Source: Mucilaginibacter flavidus
Lineage (GTDB): Bacteria; Bacteroidota; Bacteroidia; Sphingobacteriales; Sphingobacteriaceae
Length of the DNA: 64,000 bases
Assembly: GCF_024055575.1 (NCBI RefSeq)
Contig: NZ_JAMXOE010000001.1
Coordinates: forward strand, 744,001-808,000
Direction of reading: 5' to 3'
Below, in pieces: positions 1 to 9,066 of this stretch (within the stretch, counting starts at the first letter, position 1; the number at the start of each line of letters is the position of its first letter). A model generated the notes under the pieces. That model ran no database searches and was not told the origin of the DNA. It saw only the letters and a list, made by a program, of their open reading frames with translations. The translations under genes were made by a program, and so were the position numbers.

Positions 1-752
1 GAACCGCCGGAAATCAGGTAACTATCGCCTGTATATTCGGCATCCTTTGTGATTACTGATGTTATTTTACCGGCATCGTGGTTTATTCCTGTAACTTCAG
101 TATTTCTGTGTATGCGCACCCCCTCTGCTTCCAGGTATTTTACTAATCCCTTCATCAGTTTGTTGGGCGACATATGCGAGTCACAATGATAATGCACGGC
201 ACCTAATATGTCCAGTTCGATATCCGGCTGTAGTTTGCGGGTTTCTTCCGGTGTTAAATATTGTGCATCCAAACCAAGTTTGGTAGCTTTTTCCACCATG
301 TGAATCTCTTCTTCCTCAACCTTTGCCGATTTAAAAAGCATCAGGATGCCTTTATCTTCCAAATCGAAATTGATACCCGAGTCCTTTTCAAACTCGTGGT
401 ATAAATTCCGGCTTAGTAATGAAATATCCCTCAATCCTTCCGCCGAGCGTTCCACATGCTTTTTGGTGGCGCTTTTTACAAACTTTAGTCCCCAGCCAAT
501 CAGTTCTTTATTTAAGGACGGTTTTACATAAAACGGACTTTTGCTGTCAAACATCCAGCGTATCCCCTGCTCAATCATGCCGGGCGACGCCAGCGGCACA
601 AAATGGCTTGGCGTAACCATACCGGCGTTGCCGAATGAACAATTGTCGCTCAGGTCGCCTTGCTCCAAAACGTCGACTTCCCAGCCTGATTTGTGCAGGT
701 AGTATGCCGAAAATAAACCTATTACACCACCACCGATTATTATTGCTTTCAT
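1..752 (-). CDS. FAD-dependent D-amino-acid dehydrogenase, probably D-hydroxyproline dehydrogenase (3' part missing)
   Basis: The reading frame starts at the ATG complementary to 750-752 and runs off the left edge of the window, so only the N-terminal ~250 residues are visible. It opens with a Rossmann dinucleotide-binding motif (MKAIIIGGGVIGLFSAYYL), followed by the Glu of the second beta-strand (VDVLEQ), as in the DadA/glycine-oxidase family. Family knowledge: these flavoenzymes oxidise D-amino acids to imino acids in the cytoplasm or at the inner membrane face. The gene lies directly downstream of 4-hydroxyproline 2-epimerase, so the likely substrate is cis-4-hydroxy-D-proline, giving 1-pyrroline-4-hydroxy-2-carboxylate. 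That substrate is inferred from the neighbourhood; the family alone does not fix it. A palindromic repeat separates it from the epimerase. Confidence 0.85.
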   Translation of the reverse strand, partial: MKAIIIGGGVIGLFSAYYLHKSGWEVDVLEQGDLSDNCSFGNAGMVTPSHFVPLASPGMIEQGIRWMFDSKSPFYVKPSLNKELIGWGLKFVKSATKKHVERSAEGLRDISLLSRNLYHEFEKDSGINFDLEDKGILMLFKSAKVEEEEIHMVEKATKLGLDAQYLTPEETRKLQPDIELDILGAVHYHCDSHMSPNKLMKGLVKYLEAEGVRIHRNTEVTGINHDAGKITSVITKDAEYTGDSYLISGG

Positions 753-860
753 AAGCCCCTCTAAATCTCCCCTAAAGGGGAGACTTTTTAATTGTTTTTA
801 TTTTTTGAACTCTTCTTTTAAAGCCCTCTCCCTTTAGGGGAGGGTTTGGGTGGGGCTTTA
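753..860. repeat. Palindromic repeat pair, family A, copy 1
   Basis: Two C/G-rich palindromic arms (about 753-787 and 820-860) lie in inverted orientation around an AT-rich spacer. The left arm holds CTCCCCTAAAGGGGAG and the right arm CTCCCTTTAGGGGAGGG. The right arm runs into the TAA stop of the epimerase gene (858-860). The same arms recur at 4569-4701, and a single arm occurs at 14012-14041. Confidence 0.8.
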
Positions 861-1856
861 TATCACCTGGAACCCAAATGCATACGGGTCCTCATCATCT
901 ATTTTAATAGTATTATACCCGTAAACCCTGGCCCAGCCCTCAATACCGGGAATTATGGCCGGTTTATCGCCTATCATTACTTCATCTTCAACGGTGCCGA
1001 TAAACTGGCTGCCGATGATGCTTTCGTGTATAAATTTATCACCTTTTTTTAACTTTCCTTTTGCGTGCCATTGCGCCATACGGGCTGACGTACCAGTACC
1101 GCAGGGTGAGCGGTCGATAGCTTTATCACCATAGAAAACCGCGTTGCGTGCAGTGGCTTCAGGTGAAATAGTTTTGCCTGTCCAAAGGATATGCGAGCAA
1201 CCGTTTATGGTTGGGTTTTGAGGATGAACAAAAGTATATTTCTCATTTATCCTTTTCCGTAACACACGGCTCCATGATATTAGCTGGTCGGCGGTATAAT
1301 CTTCAAGTCCTTTAAAGTTTGGTTGCGGGTCAACAATGGCATAGTAATTACCGCCGTAGCTTACGTCAACGGTTAGTAAGCCCAAGTCGGGGCATTCAAC
1401 TTCCAGGTTTTCGGCTGCAAGATACGATGCCACGTTGGTTAGCTTTACCGATTTAACTTTGCTTCCCTCCTGTTTGTACTCAATCAGCACTAAACCAGCA
1501 GGTGCTTCCATGCGGATAACTCCAGGAATTTTTGGAACTATAAGCCCTTCTTCCACAGCTATGGTTATGGTGCCGATGGTACCATGCCCGCACATGGGCA
1601 AGCAACCGCTGGTTTCGATGAACAAAACAGCTACGTCGTTTGCCGGGTCGTGCGGCGGGTAAAGAATACTGCCCGACATCATATCGTGGCCGCGCGGCTC
1701 AAACATCAGTCCTTTGCGTATCCAGTCGTATTCTCTCAAAAAATGCTGGCGCTTTTCACTCATGTTATTACCCTCAAGGTTCGGGCCGCCGCCGGCTACA
1801 AGCCTTACCGGGTTGCCGCAAGTGTGGGCGTCTATGCAGAAGAATGTCTTATTCAT
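858..1856 (-). CDS. 4-hydroxyproline 2-epimerase (proline racemase family)
   Basis: Cytoplasmic 332-residue enzyme of the proline racemase/4-hydroxyproline epimerase family; it converts trans-4-hydroxy-L-proline to cis-4-hydroxy-D-proline by two-base catalysis. Both catalytic cysteines are visible: Cys89 in MCGHGTIGT and Cys252 in DRSPCGTGTS. The second Cys argues against the trans-3-hydroxyproline dehydratase subgroup, which has Thr there. Length is normal for the family. It starts at ATG 1856 and lies between the D-hydroxyproline dehydrogenase (downstream) and the semialdehyde dehydrogenase (upstream), so three successive pathway enzymes share one strand. The 3' end abuts a palindromic repeat. 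I am confident in the function; proline racemase activity is the main alternative and the neighbours argue against it. Confidence 0.93.
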   Translation of the reverse strand: MNKTFFCIDAHTCGNPVRLVAGGGPNLEGNNMSEKRQHFLREYDWIRKGLMFEPRGHDMMSGSILYPPHDPANDVAVLFIETSGCLPMCGHGTIGTITIAVEEGLIVPKIPGVIRMEAPAGLVLIEYKQEGSKVKSVKLTNVASYLAAENLEVECPDLGLLTVDVSYGGNYYAIVDPQPNFKGLEDYTADQLISWSRVLRKRINEKYTFVHPQNPTINGCSHILWTGKTISPEATARNAVFYGDKAIDRSPCGTGTSARMAQWHAKGKLKKGDKFIHESIIGSQFIGTVEDEVMIGDKPAIIPGIEGWARVYGYNTIKIDDEDPYAFGFQVI

Positions 1857-1862
1857 ATCAGT

Positions 1863-1937
1863 CTTAAGTCCTGAGTCTTAAGTCCTGAGTCGAAAATCGC
1901 AATTGACTAACGACTTAAGACTCCAGACTTAGGACTA
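1863..1937. repeat. Heptad-type AGTCTTA repeat with inverted arms
   Basis: The gap between the epimerase and semialdehyde dehydrogenase genes consists almost wholly of variants of a 7-bp unit (AGTCTTA, AGTCCTA, AGTCTGG) arranged as two inverted arms. The TAG stop of the dehydrogenase (1935-1937, complement) forms the first bases of the repeat. A cleaner tandem version of the same unit is at 28141-28210. Confidence 0.75.
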
Positions 1938-3512
1938 CTTTTTACTCCATTCATTATTAAACAACCGCCAGATATTAAGCGGATTATTGGTTTTTAATTC
2001 GTCGGGCAATAAATCCTCGCTCCAGTTTTGCCAGCATACCGGGCGCACAAAACGTTTGATGGATGAGGTACCTACCGATGTAAAGCGGCTATCTGAGGTT
2101 GCCGGGTAAGGGCCACCGTGTTGCATGGCATTACCAACTTCAACACCGGTTGGTGGGCCGTTAAGTATTACCCTGCCGGCACGGTTTGTCAGCATATCGG
2201 TAATGCTTGTATAAGCAGCAAGCTCATTTCCATCGGCATAAATAGTGGCGGTTAACTGGCCGTGTAACGAATCAACAACCTCCTCCAATTGGGCTATGTC
2301 ATCAGCCACTATCAGCATGGAGTACGGCCCGAAAATTTCTTCTTTAAACTTGTCATCAGCCAAAAATGCTGAAGCAGTAATTTCAGTCACAATGGCGGCA
2401 CCCTGGTTTAACTTTTCGGTGTTTATTTTATCCGATTTTGCGATAACCGTTACAGCTTTATCAGCCAGCACGCTTTCAGCCAGTTTGCTAAAGTTTTTGC
2501 AGATACCAGGGGTGAGCATGGTATCTGAATTGATACCGGCAATAGCAGTGGCAAGCGCCGTTTTAAACTTATCCAGTCCGGAAGATTTTACTGCCAGTAA
2601 TAAACCCGGCTGCGTGCAAAACTGACCTGCATTATTGGTTATCGGACCTGCCAGTTTAGCCAGTTCTTCGGGCCGGTTTTCAAGGGCCTGCGGAAGCAAA
2701 ACGATAGGATTAACGCTGCCCATTTCGGCAAATACCGGGATAGGCTCTTTACGCTCCTGTGCCATTTTCACCAGGGCCATCCCGCCTTTTAACGAGCCTG
2801 TAAAGGTTACTATTTTGGTTTTTGGATGTTTTACCAGCGTTTCGCCAACGGCATAACCATCGTCATATAATATCGAAAAAACGCCTTCGGGCATGCCGGT
2901 CTTTTCGGCAGCTTTTTTAATAGCTTCCGCTACCATTGCACTAGCTCCGGGATGTGCAGGGTGTGCCTTAACAACTACGGGACAACCTGCGGCCAAAGCA
3001 GCCGCAGTATCACCACCCGCAACGGAAAATGCCAAAGGAAAATTGCTTGCGCCAAACACTACTGCCGGGCCAAGCGGCACCATCATTTTACGAATATCCA
3101 AACGGGGCAACGGCTGACGATCGGGTATGGCAGTATCTATTATTGCTTCCACCCATGAGCCTTCTTCCAGCACATCGGCAAACATTTTTAGCTGGTTGGT
3201 GGTACGTCCGCGTTCGCCCTGCAAACGTGGCGCAGGTAAACCGCTTTCGGCTGATGCACGTTCAATAAGTGCATCGCCAATGGCAATTATTTCATCGGCT
3301 ATTGCTCGTAAGAACGCAGCCCTCTTTGCTTTGCCTATGTTGCGATAAGTGGCAAAAGCTTTATCAGCCAAAACCATGGCGGCTTCAGCTTCGGCTATAC
3401 TGGCGGCATAAAATTCACCTGGCAGGTCAACGCCCAAAGCAGGATCTATGGCTTTGAATGTTTTGCCTTGTTCGGGTTGGTATTTGTAGCCTATTAAGTT
3501 TCTTGTTTCCAT
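1935..3512 (-). CDS. Alpha-ketoglutaric semialdehyde (2,5-dioxopentanoate) dehydrogenase
   Basis: A 525-residue NAD(P)-dependent aldehyde dehydrogenase. Visible landmarks: ASNFPL with Asn157, Lys182 in the cofactor region, GS at 239-240 in VTFTGS, the general base Glu263 in FAEMGSVNP and the nucleophile Cys299 in NNAGQFCTQPG. The Gln-Phe-Cys-Thr arrangement is typical of the KGSADH branch linked to hydroxyproline, arabinose and glucarate breakdown. It performs the last step, oxidising 2,5-dioxopentanoate to 2-oxoglutarate. Its place between the deaminase and the epimerase supports the hydroxyproline assignment. It starts at ATG 3512. L-arabinose oxidation yields the same intermediate, so the enzyme could serve both pathways. 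Confidence 0.92.
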   Translation of the reverse strand: METRNLIGYKYQPEQGKTFKAIDPALGVDLPGEFYAASIAEAEAAMVLADKAFATYRNIGKAKRAAFLRAIADEIIAIGDALIERASAESGLPAPRLQGERGRTTNQLKMFADVLEEGSWVEAIIDTAIPDRQPLPRLDIRKMMVPLGPAVVFGASNFPLAFSVAGGDTAAALAAGCPVVVKAHPAHPGASAMVAEAIKKAAEKTGMPEGVFSILYDDGYAVGETLVKHPKTKIVTFTGSLKGGMALVKMAQERKEPIPVFAEMGSVNPIVLLPQALENRPEELAKLAGPITNNAGQFCTQPGLLLAVKSSGLDKFKTALATAIAGINSDTMLTPGICKNFSKLAESVLADKAVTVIAKSDKINTEKLNQGAAIVTEITASAFLADDKFKEEIFGPYSMLIVADDIAQLEEVVDSLHGQLTATIYADGNELAAYTSITDMLTNRAGRVILNGPPTGVEVGNAMQHGGPYPATSDSRFTSVGTSSIKRFVRPVCWQNWSEDLLPDELKTNNPLNIWRLFNNEWSKK

Positions 3513-3533
3513 AGTATGTAAAATTAAAAAAAC

Positions 3534-3625
3534 TTGTCATTGCGATGAGATACGACGAAGCAAACTCGTCACCCTGCAAAATCGTCTTGCATAGTTCGCG
3601 GTTGCTTCGTTCCTCGCAATGACAA
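3534..3625. repeat. MITE-like palindromic element, copy 1 (TTGTCATTGCGA termini)
   Basis: About 92 bp with perfect 12-bp terminal inverted repeats TTGTCATTGCGA and TCGCAATGACAA and inner arms containing GAAGCAA/TTGCTTC. A second copy with the same termini is at 24188-24282. It fills the gap between the deaminase and semialdehyde dehydrogenase genes. There is no coding capacity, so it would be non-autonomous if mobile. Confidence 0.8.
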
Positions 3626-3631
3626 AAAAGG

Positions 3632-4564
3632 CTAATTAGCCTCAACCTCAACACCCCAGCTACCAGCAGGCAATTCAGGGCGATTGGCAATGGCGTTATC
3701 AATTATTGATAATATACGTTCACGTTCTTCACCAATTAGCGGCAAACGTGGAGCTCTTACAGTTTCGGTACCCAGGCCGGTTTGCTTTTCGGCAAGCTTT
3801 ATGTACTGAACCAGTTTTGGATGAATATCCAGCTCAAGCACTGGTAAAAACCAGCGGTAAATAGCCAGTGCTTCCTGGTGGCGGCCCTGTTTGGCTAAAT
3901 TAAATATCGCCACGGTTTCGCGCGGGAAAGCATCAACCAAGCCAGCTACCCAGCCATCGCAGCCCATAAACAAACTCTCCAATGCTAACGTATCTACGCC
4001 TGTTAATAGTTTAAATCTGTCTCCAAAACGGTTTATCATTCTTGTTACATTGCTCACGTCACGTGTCGACTCTTTTACGGCCTGTATGTTATCATATTGG
4101 GCCAATTCGGCAAACATATCCAGGGTAACCTCAATTTTATAATCGTAGGGGTTATTGTAGATCATGATCGGCAATGGCGTGCTTTTGGCAACAGTTGCAA
4201 AATACTCCAGCGTTTCGCGCTTGTCGGCATTGTAGCGCAACGGCGGCAGCATCATTAAGCCATCAGCACCGTATTTTAAAGCGTTGGCGGCACATACCAG
4301 CGCTGCCCTGGTAGTTTGCTCAGCAATATTTAATATCACATAAGCGCGCTTGTTAACCGTTTTCACGGTTTGCTTTAACAGTTCGATTTTTTCATCATCG
4401 GTTAATACGCTGGCCTCGCCAAGCGAACCGCCTATGATGATGCCCTTTGCACCAGCCTCTAATTGTGCTTCGATATTTTTATCGAATGCCTCAAAATCCA
4501 TTTCATCATTGTCATTGAATTTTGTTGTTACCGCCGGGAAAACCCCTTTCCAAATTACGCTCAT
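3632..4564 (-). CDS. Dihydrodipicolinate synthase family protein, probable 1-pyrroline-4-hydroxy-2-carboxylate deaminase
   Basis: A 310-residue TIM-barrel Schiff-base enzyme of the DapA/NAL family. The family markers are visible: GGSLGEAS near residues 45-52, the Tyr136 of MIYNNP and the Schiff-base Lys164 of AVKESTRD. Family knowledge: members in hydroxyproline clusters deaminate 1-pyrroline-4-hydroxy-2-carboxylate to 2,5-dioxopentanoate. The next gene makes the dehydrogenase that uses this product and the epimerase follows, so this role fits best; a biosynthetic DapA is unlikely in this context. It starts at ATG 4564, in the motif MSVIWKGVFPAVTT, which has the usual distance to the barrel. 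It follows the GH27 gene after a repeat-filled 134-bp gap. Confidence 0.88.
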   Translation of the reverse strand: MSVIWKGVFPAVTTKFNDNDEMDFEAFDKNIEAQLEAGAKGIIIGGSLGEASVLTDDEKIELLKQTVKTVNKRAYVILNIAEQTTRAALVCAANALKYGADGLMMLPPLRYNADKRETLEYFATVAKSTPLPIMIYNNPYDYKIEVTLDMFAELAQYDNIQAVKESTRDVSNVTRMINRFGDRFKLLTGVDTLALESLFMGCDGWVAGLVDAFPRETVAIFNLAKQGRHQEALAIYRWFLPVLELDIHPKLVQYIKLAEKQTGLGTETVRAPRLPLIGEERERILSIIDNAIANRPELPAGSWGVEVEAN

Positions 4565-4568
4565 AATA

Positions 4569-4701
4569 TGCCCCCTCTAAATCTCCCCCGCTGATTAGCG
4601 GAAGGAGACTTTTAGTTATTTGTTAATATTTATGTTTTTACTCAATTAATTCTTTTTAAGCCCTCTTCCGCCAGCCGGCGGAGAGGGTTTGGGTGTGGCT
4701 A
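4569..4701. repeat. Palindromic repeat pair, family A, copy 2
   Basis: Left arm (about 4569-4611) and right arm (about 4655-4701) in inverted orientation around an AT-rich spacer. They share CCCCTCTAAATCTCCCC and GAGAGGGTTTGGGTG with the copy at 753-860, but the palindrome cores differ (CCGCTGATTAGCGG and CCGCCAGCCGGCGG). The right arm supplies the TAG stop of the GH27 gene (4699-4701, complement). Confidence 0.8.
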
Positions 4702-6921
4702 CTTACTCAATTTCACCAGCATTACCCCGTGCGGCGCAACTTTTACCGAATATGTATTGCCGCTGGTAATGATGTATTTCTGCTGCCAAACGTCGCGTAT
4801 TTTACCAAGCCCGCTAAAACCGTTTTCATCACGGTTAAGGGTAATGGTTTGATATTTATCGGATGTGTTAAATATCCCAACTGCTTTGCCCCCATCTGCC
4901 AAATCCTTTATCCATATTTGGTAATCGTCTTTTTTAACTGCCTGTAATGCTTCTTTGCCTAAAGCATCCTGGTCAATCGCCAATACTTCATCGTTGGTAA
5001 GCAGGTTAAGTGTAAACCTGTCCAACTTGCCCATATCACAGCCTATTAATAAGGGCGATGATAACAGGCTCCAAAGGCTGATGTGTGTATATTGCTCATC
5101 AGGCGTTAAGTGGGTATTGTGCTGGTTATCGCCCCAACCAACTTTACCGACAATAAGCATATCCGGATCGTTAAAATGGCCCGGTTCGGCATGTGGCGCG
5201 GCGGGCATCTGGGTAAAGCCTATGTCCGTCATGCTTTTCCATGTATCGGTGATATCACCAGTGGTGCGCCAGCTATTGCCGCCAACTTCGGCGCCCCAGT
5301 TCCAAACCTGGCCCATACCGTACTGGCAAAAGCTAAACATAATATCCCTTGAGATTTTATTCAGCGATGCCCGCATTACCTGGTAAGGTTTTTTCATATC
5401 ATCAAGGTTTGGGTCTTTAGCCGTTACCTCGCTGTACGAGCACCAATCGTATTTTAAATAGTCAATACCCCAATCGCCGTAAGTTTTGGCATCCTGGTCT
5501 TCATGCTGCCAGCTACCTAAGTAACCGCCGCAGGTACGCGGACCCGGCGACGAGTAAATCCCCATCTTTAAGCCCAGGCTGTGTACAAAATTGGCAGTAC
5601 CCTTCATATCCGGGAACTTGCTGTTGGTTACAATCTCACCGCTTTCAGCACGCTTTTCAGCTTCCCAGCCATCGTCTATATTTACAAAGTTCCAGCCGTG
5701 TGCGCTTAGCTTATCAATCATGGTTTTGGCAGCCACACGTACTTTTTGGTCGTTAACAGAAAGGCCAAACGCGTTCCAGCTGTTCCATCCTAATGCGGGT
5801 GTAAGGCCTATCAGGCCACCAATTTTTATGCTGAATTTCTTTGATTTGGTGCCGAGGCTATTGTGCACGGTTAAAGTAACGGCGTAGTCTCCTTTTTGGC
5901 TAACTACACCTGTAATTATGCCCGTATTGGCATCCAGCTTTAACCCTTCGGGCAAACCGGTTACTTCATAAATCAAAGGCTTTTTACCCGACGCAGGCAC
6001 CAGGTACAAAAACGGGTTACCGGGACGCGCCCCATATACATCGGGCCCGTTGATCATCGGTTTAGCACTTGGGTAAGGGGTTAGTACATACGGCGTACCA
6101 TCAGTTTTTGTAACTGTCTCGCCGGATTTTTCTTCAGTAAAAGTATAGGTTACCAGGTATGATTTTTTCTCGAGCCTGGCGATGTTAAACTTATAGGTAA
6201 ACGGTTTGCCGGCAGTAAAATTGGCATCGTTTGTTTTATCATAAAGTACGGTGCTGTTTTCAGGGTCGGTTACTTTAAAGGCCAGTTTGCCTTTATAAAG
6301 GTAATTACTGGTGGTGGTTAGCTTAATGGCTTTATCAAGGCTGTTGTTTTCGCCAAAGCTGAACTCACCATCGGTATTTATGGTTACCGGGTCCATTATG
6401 CCGGCCATTGCCATAGTAAATTTATTGCCGTATAAACCGCCTTCACCGCCGGTATCAAAAATGCGTACGGCCAGCACATTTTCTTTATCCCACAACAACG
6501 CAGGATTATTGGCTGCAATGGTGTAACTGCGCGGTCCGTAGTTACCATCTTTTATCGTGCCTTTTTGGCCGCCGTATTTCGCTACCAGTTTACCGTTTAA
6601 GTAAACCTCGTCGTTATCATCAACATCATTAAGGACGATGCGCAAACTATCTTTTAAAAACGATTTCTCTTTTATCGATGATGGAATCACCAGATGAAGC
6701 CGGTACCAGCCAAAGCCGTTAACGCCTTTATAACCTTGTTCTTCCCACGGCTTGCTTAAATCAGCTGCTTTCCAGCCGCTATCGTTATAAGCAGGCAATG
6801 CCCATTGGGTGGAATCACCGATCGCAAATTTCCATCCCTTGTCGATTGACATTTCCTGTGCGGCAGCCCTAAATGTAAGGGCGGCGACCATGCACGTCAA
6901 CAAAAATAGTTTTCTCATCAT
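4699..6921 (-). CDS. Secreted GH27 alpha-galactosidase with N-terminal jelly-roll and Ig-like modules
   Basis: A 740-residue exported glycoside hydrolase. Residues 1-21 form a signal peptide ending AAA-QE. Next comes a GH2-type sugar-binding jelly roll (about 25-180), then a linker and a He_PIG-like Ig fold (about 280-370, with the PxGLxLDxxTGxI pattern), then a GH27 barrel that starts at LTPALGWNSWNAFG. Catalytic landmarks are the nucleophile Asp in YLKYDWCSY and the acid/base Asp in TTGDITDTW; NIDDGWE and CGGYLG are also typical. GH27 enzymes release alpha-D-galactose, and some act on beta-L-arabinopyranose. It follows the GH127 gene after 81 bp and precedes the hydroxyproline genes, so its target may be glycosylated plant cell-wall protein. 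That target is inference. Confidence 0.9.
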   Translation of the reverse strand: MMRKLFLLTCMVAALTFRAAAQEMSIDKGWKFAIGDSTQWALPAYNDSGWKAADLSKPWEEQGYKGVNGFGWYRLHLVIPSSIKEKSFLKDSLRIVLNDVDDNDEVYLNGKLVAKYGGQKGTIKDGNYGPRSYTIAANNPALLWDKENVLAVRIFDTGGEGGLYGNKFTMAMAGIMDPVTINTDGEFSFGENNSLDKAIKLTTTSNYLYKGKLAFKVTDPENSTVLYDKTNDANFTAGKPFTYKFNIARLEKKSYLVTYTFTEEKSGETVTKTDGTPYVLTPYPSAKPMINGPDVYGARPGNPFLYLVPASGKKPLIYEVTGLPEGLKLDANTGIITGVVSQKGDYAVTLTVHNSLGTKSKKFSIKIGGLIGLTPALGWNSWNAFGLSVNDQKVRVAAKTMIDKLSAHGWNFVNIDDGWEAEKRAESGEIVTNSKFPDMKGTANFVHSLGLKMGIYSSPGPRTCGGYLGSWQHEDQDAKTYGDWGIDYLKYDWCSYSEVTAKDPNLDDMKKPYQVMRASLNKISRDIMFSFCQYGMGQVWNWGAEVGGNSWRTTGDITDTWKSMTDIGFTQMPAAPHAEPGHFNDPDMLIVGKVGWGDNQHNTHLTPDEQYTHISLWSLLSSPLLIGCDMGKLDRFTLNLLTNDEVLAIDQDALGKEALQAVKKDDYQIWIKDLADGGKAVGIFNTSDKYQTITLNRDENGFSGLGKIRDVWQQKYIITSGNTYSVKVAPHGVMLVKLSK

Positions 6922-6983
6922 TTTAATATTGATTTGATAATTGGTTCAACCGTAGAAACGGTGGTTTTTTGGTTTAATACTGT

Positions 6984-6991
6984 CAAAACTA
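6984..6991 (-). promoter_or_regulatory. Candidate -7 box (TAGTTTTG) ahead of the GH27 gene
   Basis: On the minus strand TAGTTTTG matches the Bacteroidota -7 consensus TAnnTTTG and lies 63 bp upstream of the GH27 start. Only a weak TTG lies about 22 bp further upstream. A small stem (CCGT/ACGG) follows. It would allow GH27 and the downstream genes to be transcribed apart from GH127. Confidence 0.35.
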
Positions 6992-7002
6992 CGGTTTATA
7001 AA

Positions 7003-9012
7003 TTATTTTGTTATCAATTCAATATATTTTACTTTTTCAGGAAACCACACCGTCATTTCGCCCTTACCCCGGTTGGCCCATGAGTAATATGGAATGGCGG
7101 TCATAGTCATATTTTCGGTAGTTACCGTTTGCGCTGCTTCATCAACATTAACACTTTTTACTGTCGCTTTTAATACGGTTACGCCATTTAATAACGATGG
7201 CTCATAGGCCGTTTCAAAAACAGTATTTTTCGGAACAACCAGGTTGCTTGCCTTACCACTATTATCTTTCCACTCAGCGCAATACATTAGCGGGCCGCGT
7301 TGTAATGCCACCTTGCCAATATCATCAACAAGAGCCATGTTAGCCGCTACCCGTTGTACATCCATGGGTAAAGTTAGCTCAACTTTATCGTTCTTTTTCC
7401 ATTTTTTGCTGATAACTGCGTAGCCGTTTTTCATTTGGTAATCAACCAGCTTGCCATTGACCTTTATTTCTATTTTTTGTGCCGATAACTGCTGATAGCT
7501 ATAAAGTGTTGATGGTATAGCCTGGTTTTGTACCCAGCCTGGTATGCGTATTTTCAGGGTCATCTCCATGGCTGACGATGGGTCGATAGTAAAAGCCAGG
7601 CCTCCATCCCATGGGTAGTTATTTTGCTGGGTAATCTTCAACTCTTTACTGTTCACCTTTAAATTGCCAGTACCACTAATGAAAAGGTTTACATACACAT
7701 CGTTACCATTTTGGGCATAAATATAACCGGGGATAGACGGAATTAACCGCACAACATTGGTGGGGCAGCACGAGCAAACAAACCAGCCAGAGCGCTCCCT
7801 TTCCAAATCAGGATGATTAAAGCTGTCGGTAACCTGCATGGCGTTGGTATAAAAAAACGATTTGCCATCCAATCCCACCCCGGAAATCAACCCGTTATAA
7901 AGCGTCTTCTCCATCACGTCAATATATTTCGAATCGCCATGCAGCAAAAACATGCGCTGGTTCCAAAATACGCTGCCTATTGCTGCACAGGTTTCGTTAT
8001 AAGCGGTGGCGTTAGGCAACTCGTAATTATCGCCAAAACGCTCGCCATCGCCAACGGCCCCAATACTGCCCTGCACATACATTTTTTTGGTGACCATGTT
8101 ATTCCAGATTTTGTCGATGGCTTTAATGTAAGCGGTATCGCCGGTTAAAGCGGCCACATCCGTCATGCCTGAGTACAGGTACATAGCACGCACCGCATGG
8201 CCTGCGGCTTCGTCCTGGTCAACAACCGGTTCATTATCCTGGAAATAAACACCGTTTTCGTAAGGGTTTTTGCTGTTCTTGTCGTATTGTTTTATCCCGC
8301 GCTGGTCAATAAAAAACTTGGCCAGGTTTAAATAATCAGTTTTTCCGGTAATGCGGTATAGCCGCACCAGGCCCATTTCCACAATCTCGTGGCCGGGGGC
8401 AACGTGCTTTTTACCAGGACCGAAAGTCTTAACTAAAAGATCCGCGTTTTTTAGGGCGATATTTAAAAAGTTGCGTTGGCCTGTCGCCATGAAATGGGCA
8501 GCGGCAGCTTCAAACATATGGCCGCAATTGTATAATTCGTGGCTCAGCTTTCCTTCATTTATCCACCGCTCCGGCCCGGCTGCTGACAGCGGGTGTACCG
8601 GGTTTATACTACGGGCGGTATACAAATAGCCATCGGGTTCCTGCGCGCGGCCAACTATGGCAATTAATGAATCAACATACTTTGCCAATGCAGCGTCGGG
8701 GTGAACAGCTAATGAGTACGAGGCGCCCTCGATGGTTTTATAAATGTCGGTATCGTCAAAAGGATAAACGGTGCAAAACTTGCCTTTGTGCTCGGCAGCC
8801 ATTACAAAGTTTTTGATACGGCCGGTGCTATCGCAACGCTTAAACGATGCCGGGATGGTGACAGTACGATTGGTTTCGATGCGCGACGACCAGAAATGGT
8901 CGGTTAGCTTTACGCTGGTAAAAGGCACGGGCTGTATAGGATAATCCTGCTTTTGGGCGTTTGCCGCAAACCAGCAAGATACAAGGGCCAATAAGCAAAT
9001 CTTCTTTATCAT
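7003..9012 (-). CDS. Secreted GH127 beta-L-arabinofuranosidase
   Basis: A 669-residue glycoside hydrolase with a signal peptide (MIKKICLLALVSCWFAANA, then QK). The body matches GH127 (formerly DUF1680) throughout: an (alpha/alpha)6 barrel with the NETCAAIG segment near residue 340, which carries the acid/base Glu and a metal-site Cys, and CSCCPTN near residue 415, which carries the nucleophile Cys and a zinc ligand. Family knowledge: the prototype, Bifidobacterium longum HypBA1, removes L-arabinose from the beta-L-arabinofuranosides attached to hydroxyproline in extensin. That fits the hydroxyproline catabolic genes downstream on the same strand. A good Bacteroidota promoter precedes it, so it is probably the first gene of the locus. 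Confidence 0.92.
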   Translation of the reverse strand: MIKKICLLALVSCWFAANAQKQDYPIQPVPFTSVKLTDHFWSSRIETNRTVTIPASFKRCDSTGRIKNFVMAAEHKGKFCTVYPFDDTDIYKTIEGASYSLAVHPDAALAKYVDSLIAIVGRAQEPDGYLYTARSINPVHPLSAAGPERWINEGKLSHELYNCGHMFEAAAAHFMATGQRNFLNIALKNADLLVKTFGPGKKHVAPGHEIVEMGLVRLYRITGKTDYLNLAKFFIDQRGIKQYDKNSKNPYENGVYFQDNEPVVDQDEAAGHAVRAMYLYSGMTDVAALTGDTAYIKAIDKIWNNMVTKKMYVQGSIGAVGDGERFGDNYELPNATAYNETCAAIGSVFWNQRMFLLHGDSKYIDVMEKTLYNGLISGVGLDGKSFFYTNAMQVTDSFNHPDLERERSGWFVCSCCPTNVVRLIPSIPGYIYAQNGNDVYVNLFISGTGNLKVNSKELKITQQNNYPWDGGLAFTIDPSSAMEMTLKIRIPGWVQNQAIPSTLYSYQQLSAQKIEIKVNGKLVDYQMKNGYAVISKKWKKNDKVELTLPMDVQRVAANMALVDDIGKVALQRGPLMYCAEWKDNSGKASNLVVPKNTVFETAYEPSLLNGVTVLKATVKSVNVDEAAQTVTTENMTMTAIPYYSWANRGKGEMTVWFPEKVKYIELITK

Positions 9013-9066
9013 AGCCTTTTGAATTAGTACGTTAAACCGGAATTAATCATACCAAATTAACGAATC

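Noticed and set aside
3427..3702. 91-codon minus-strand frame containing CHCEERSN
   Set aside because: It is the translation of the palindromic element at 3534-3625 plus out-of-frame parts of two genes. The CHCEERSN string comes from the repeat and is not a protein.
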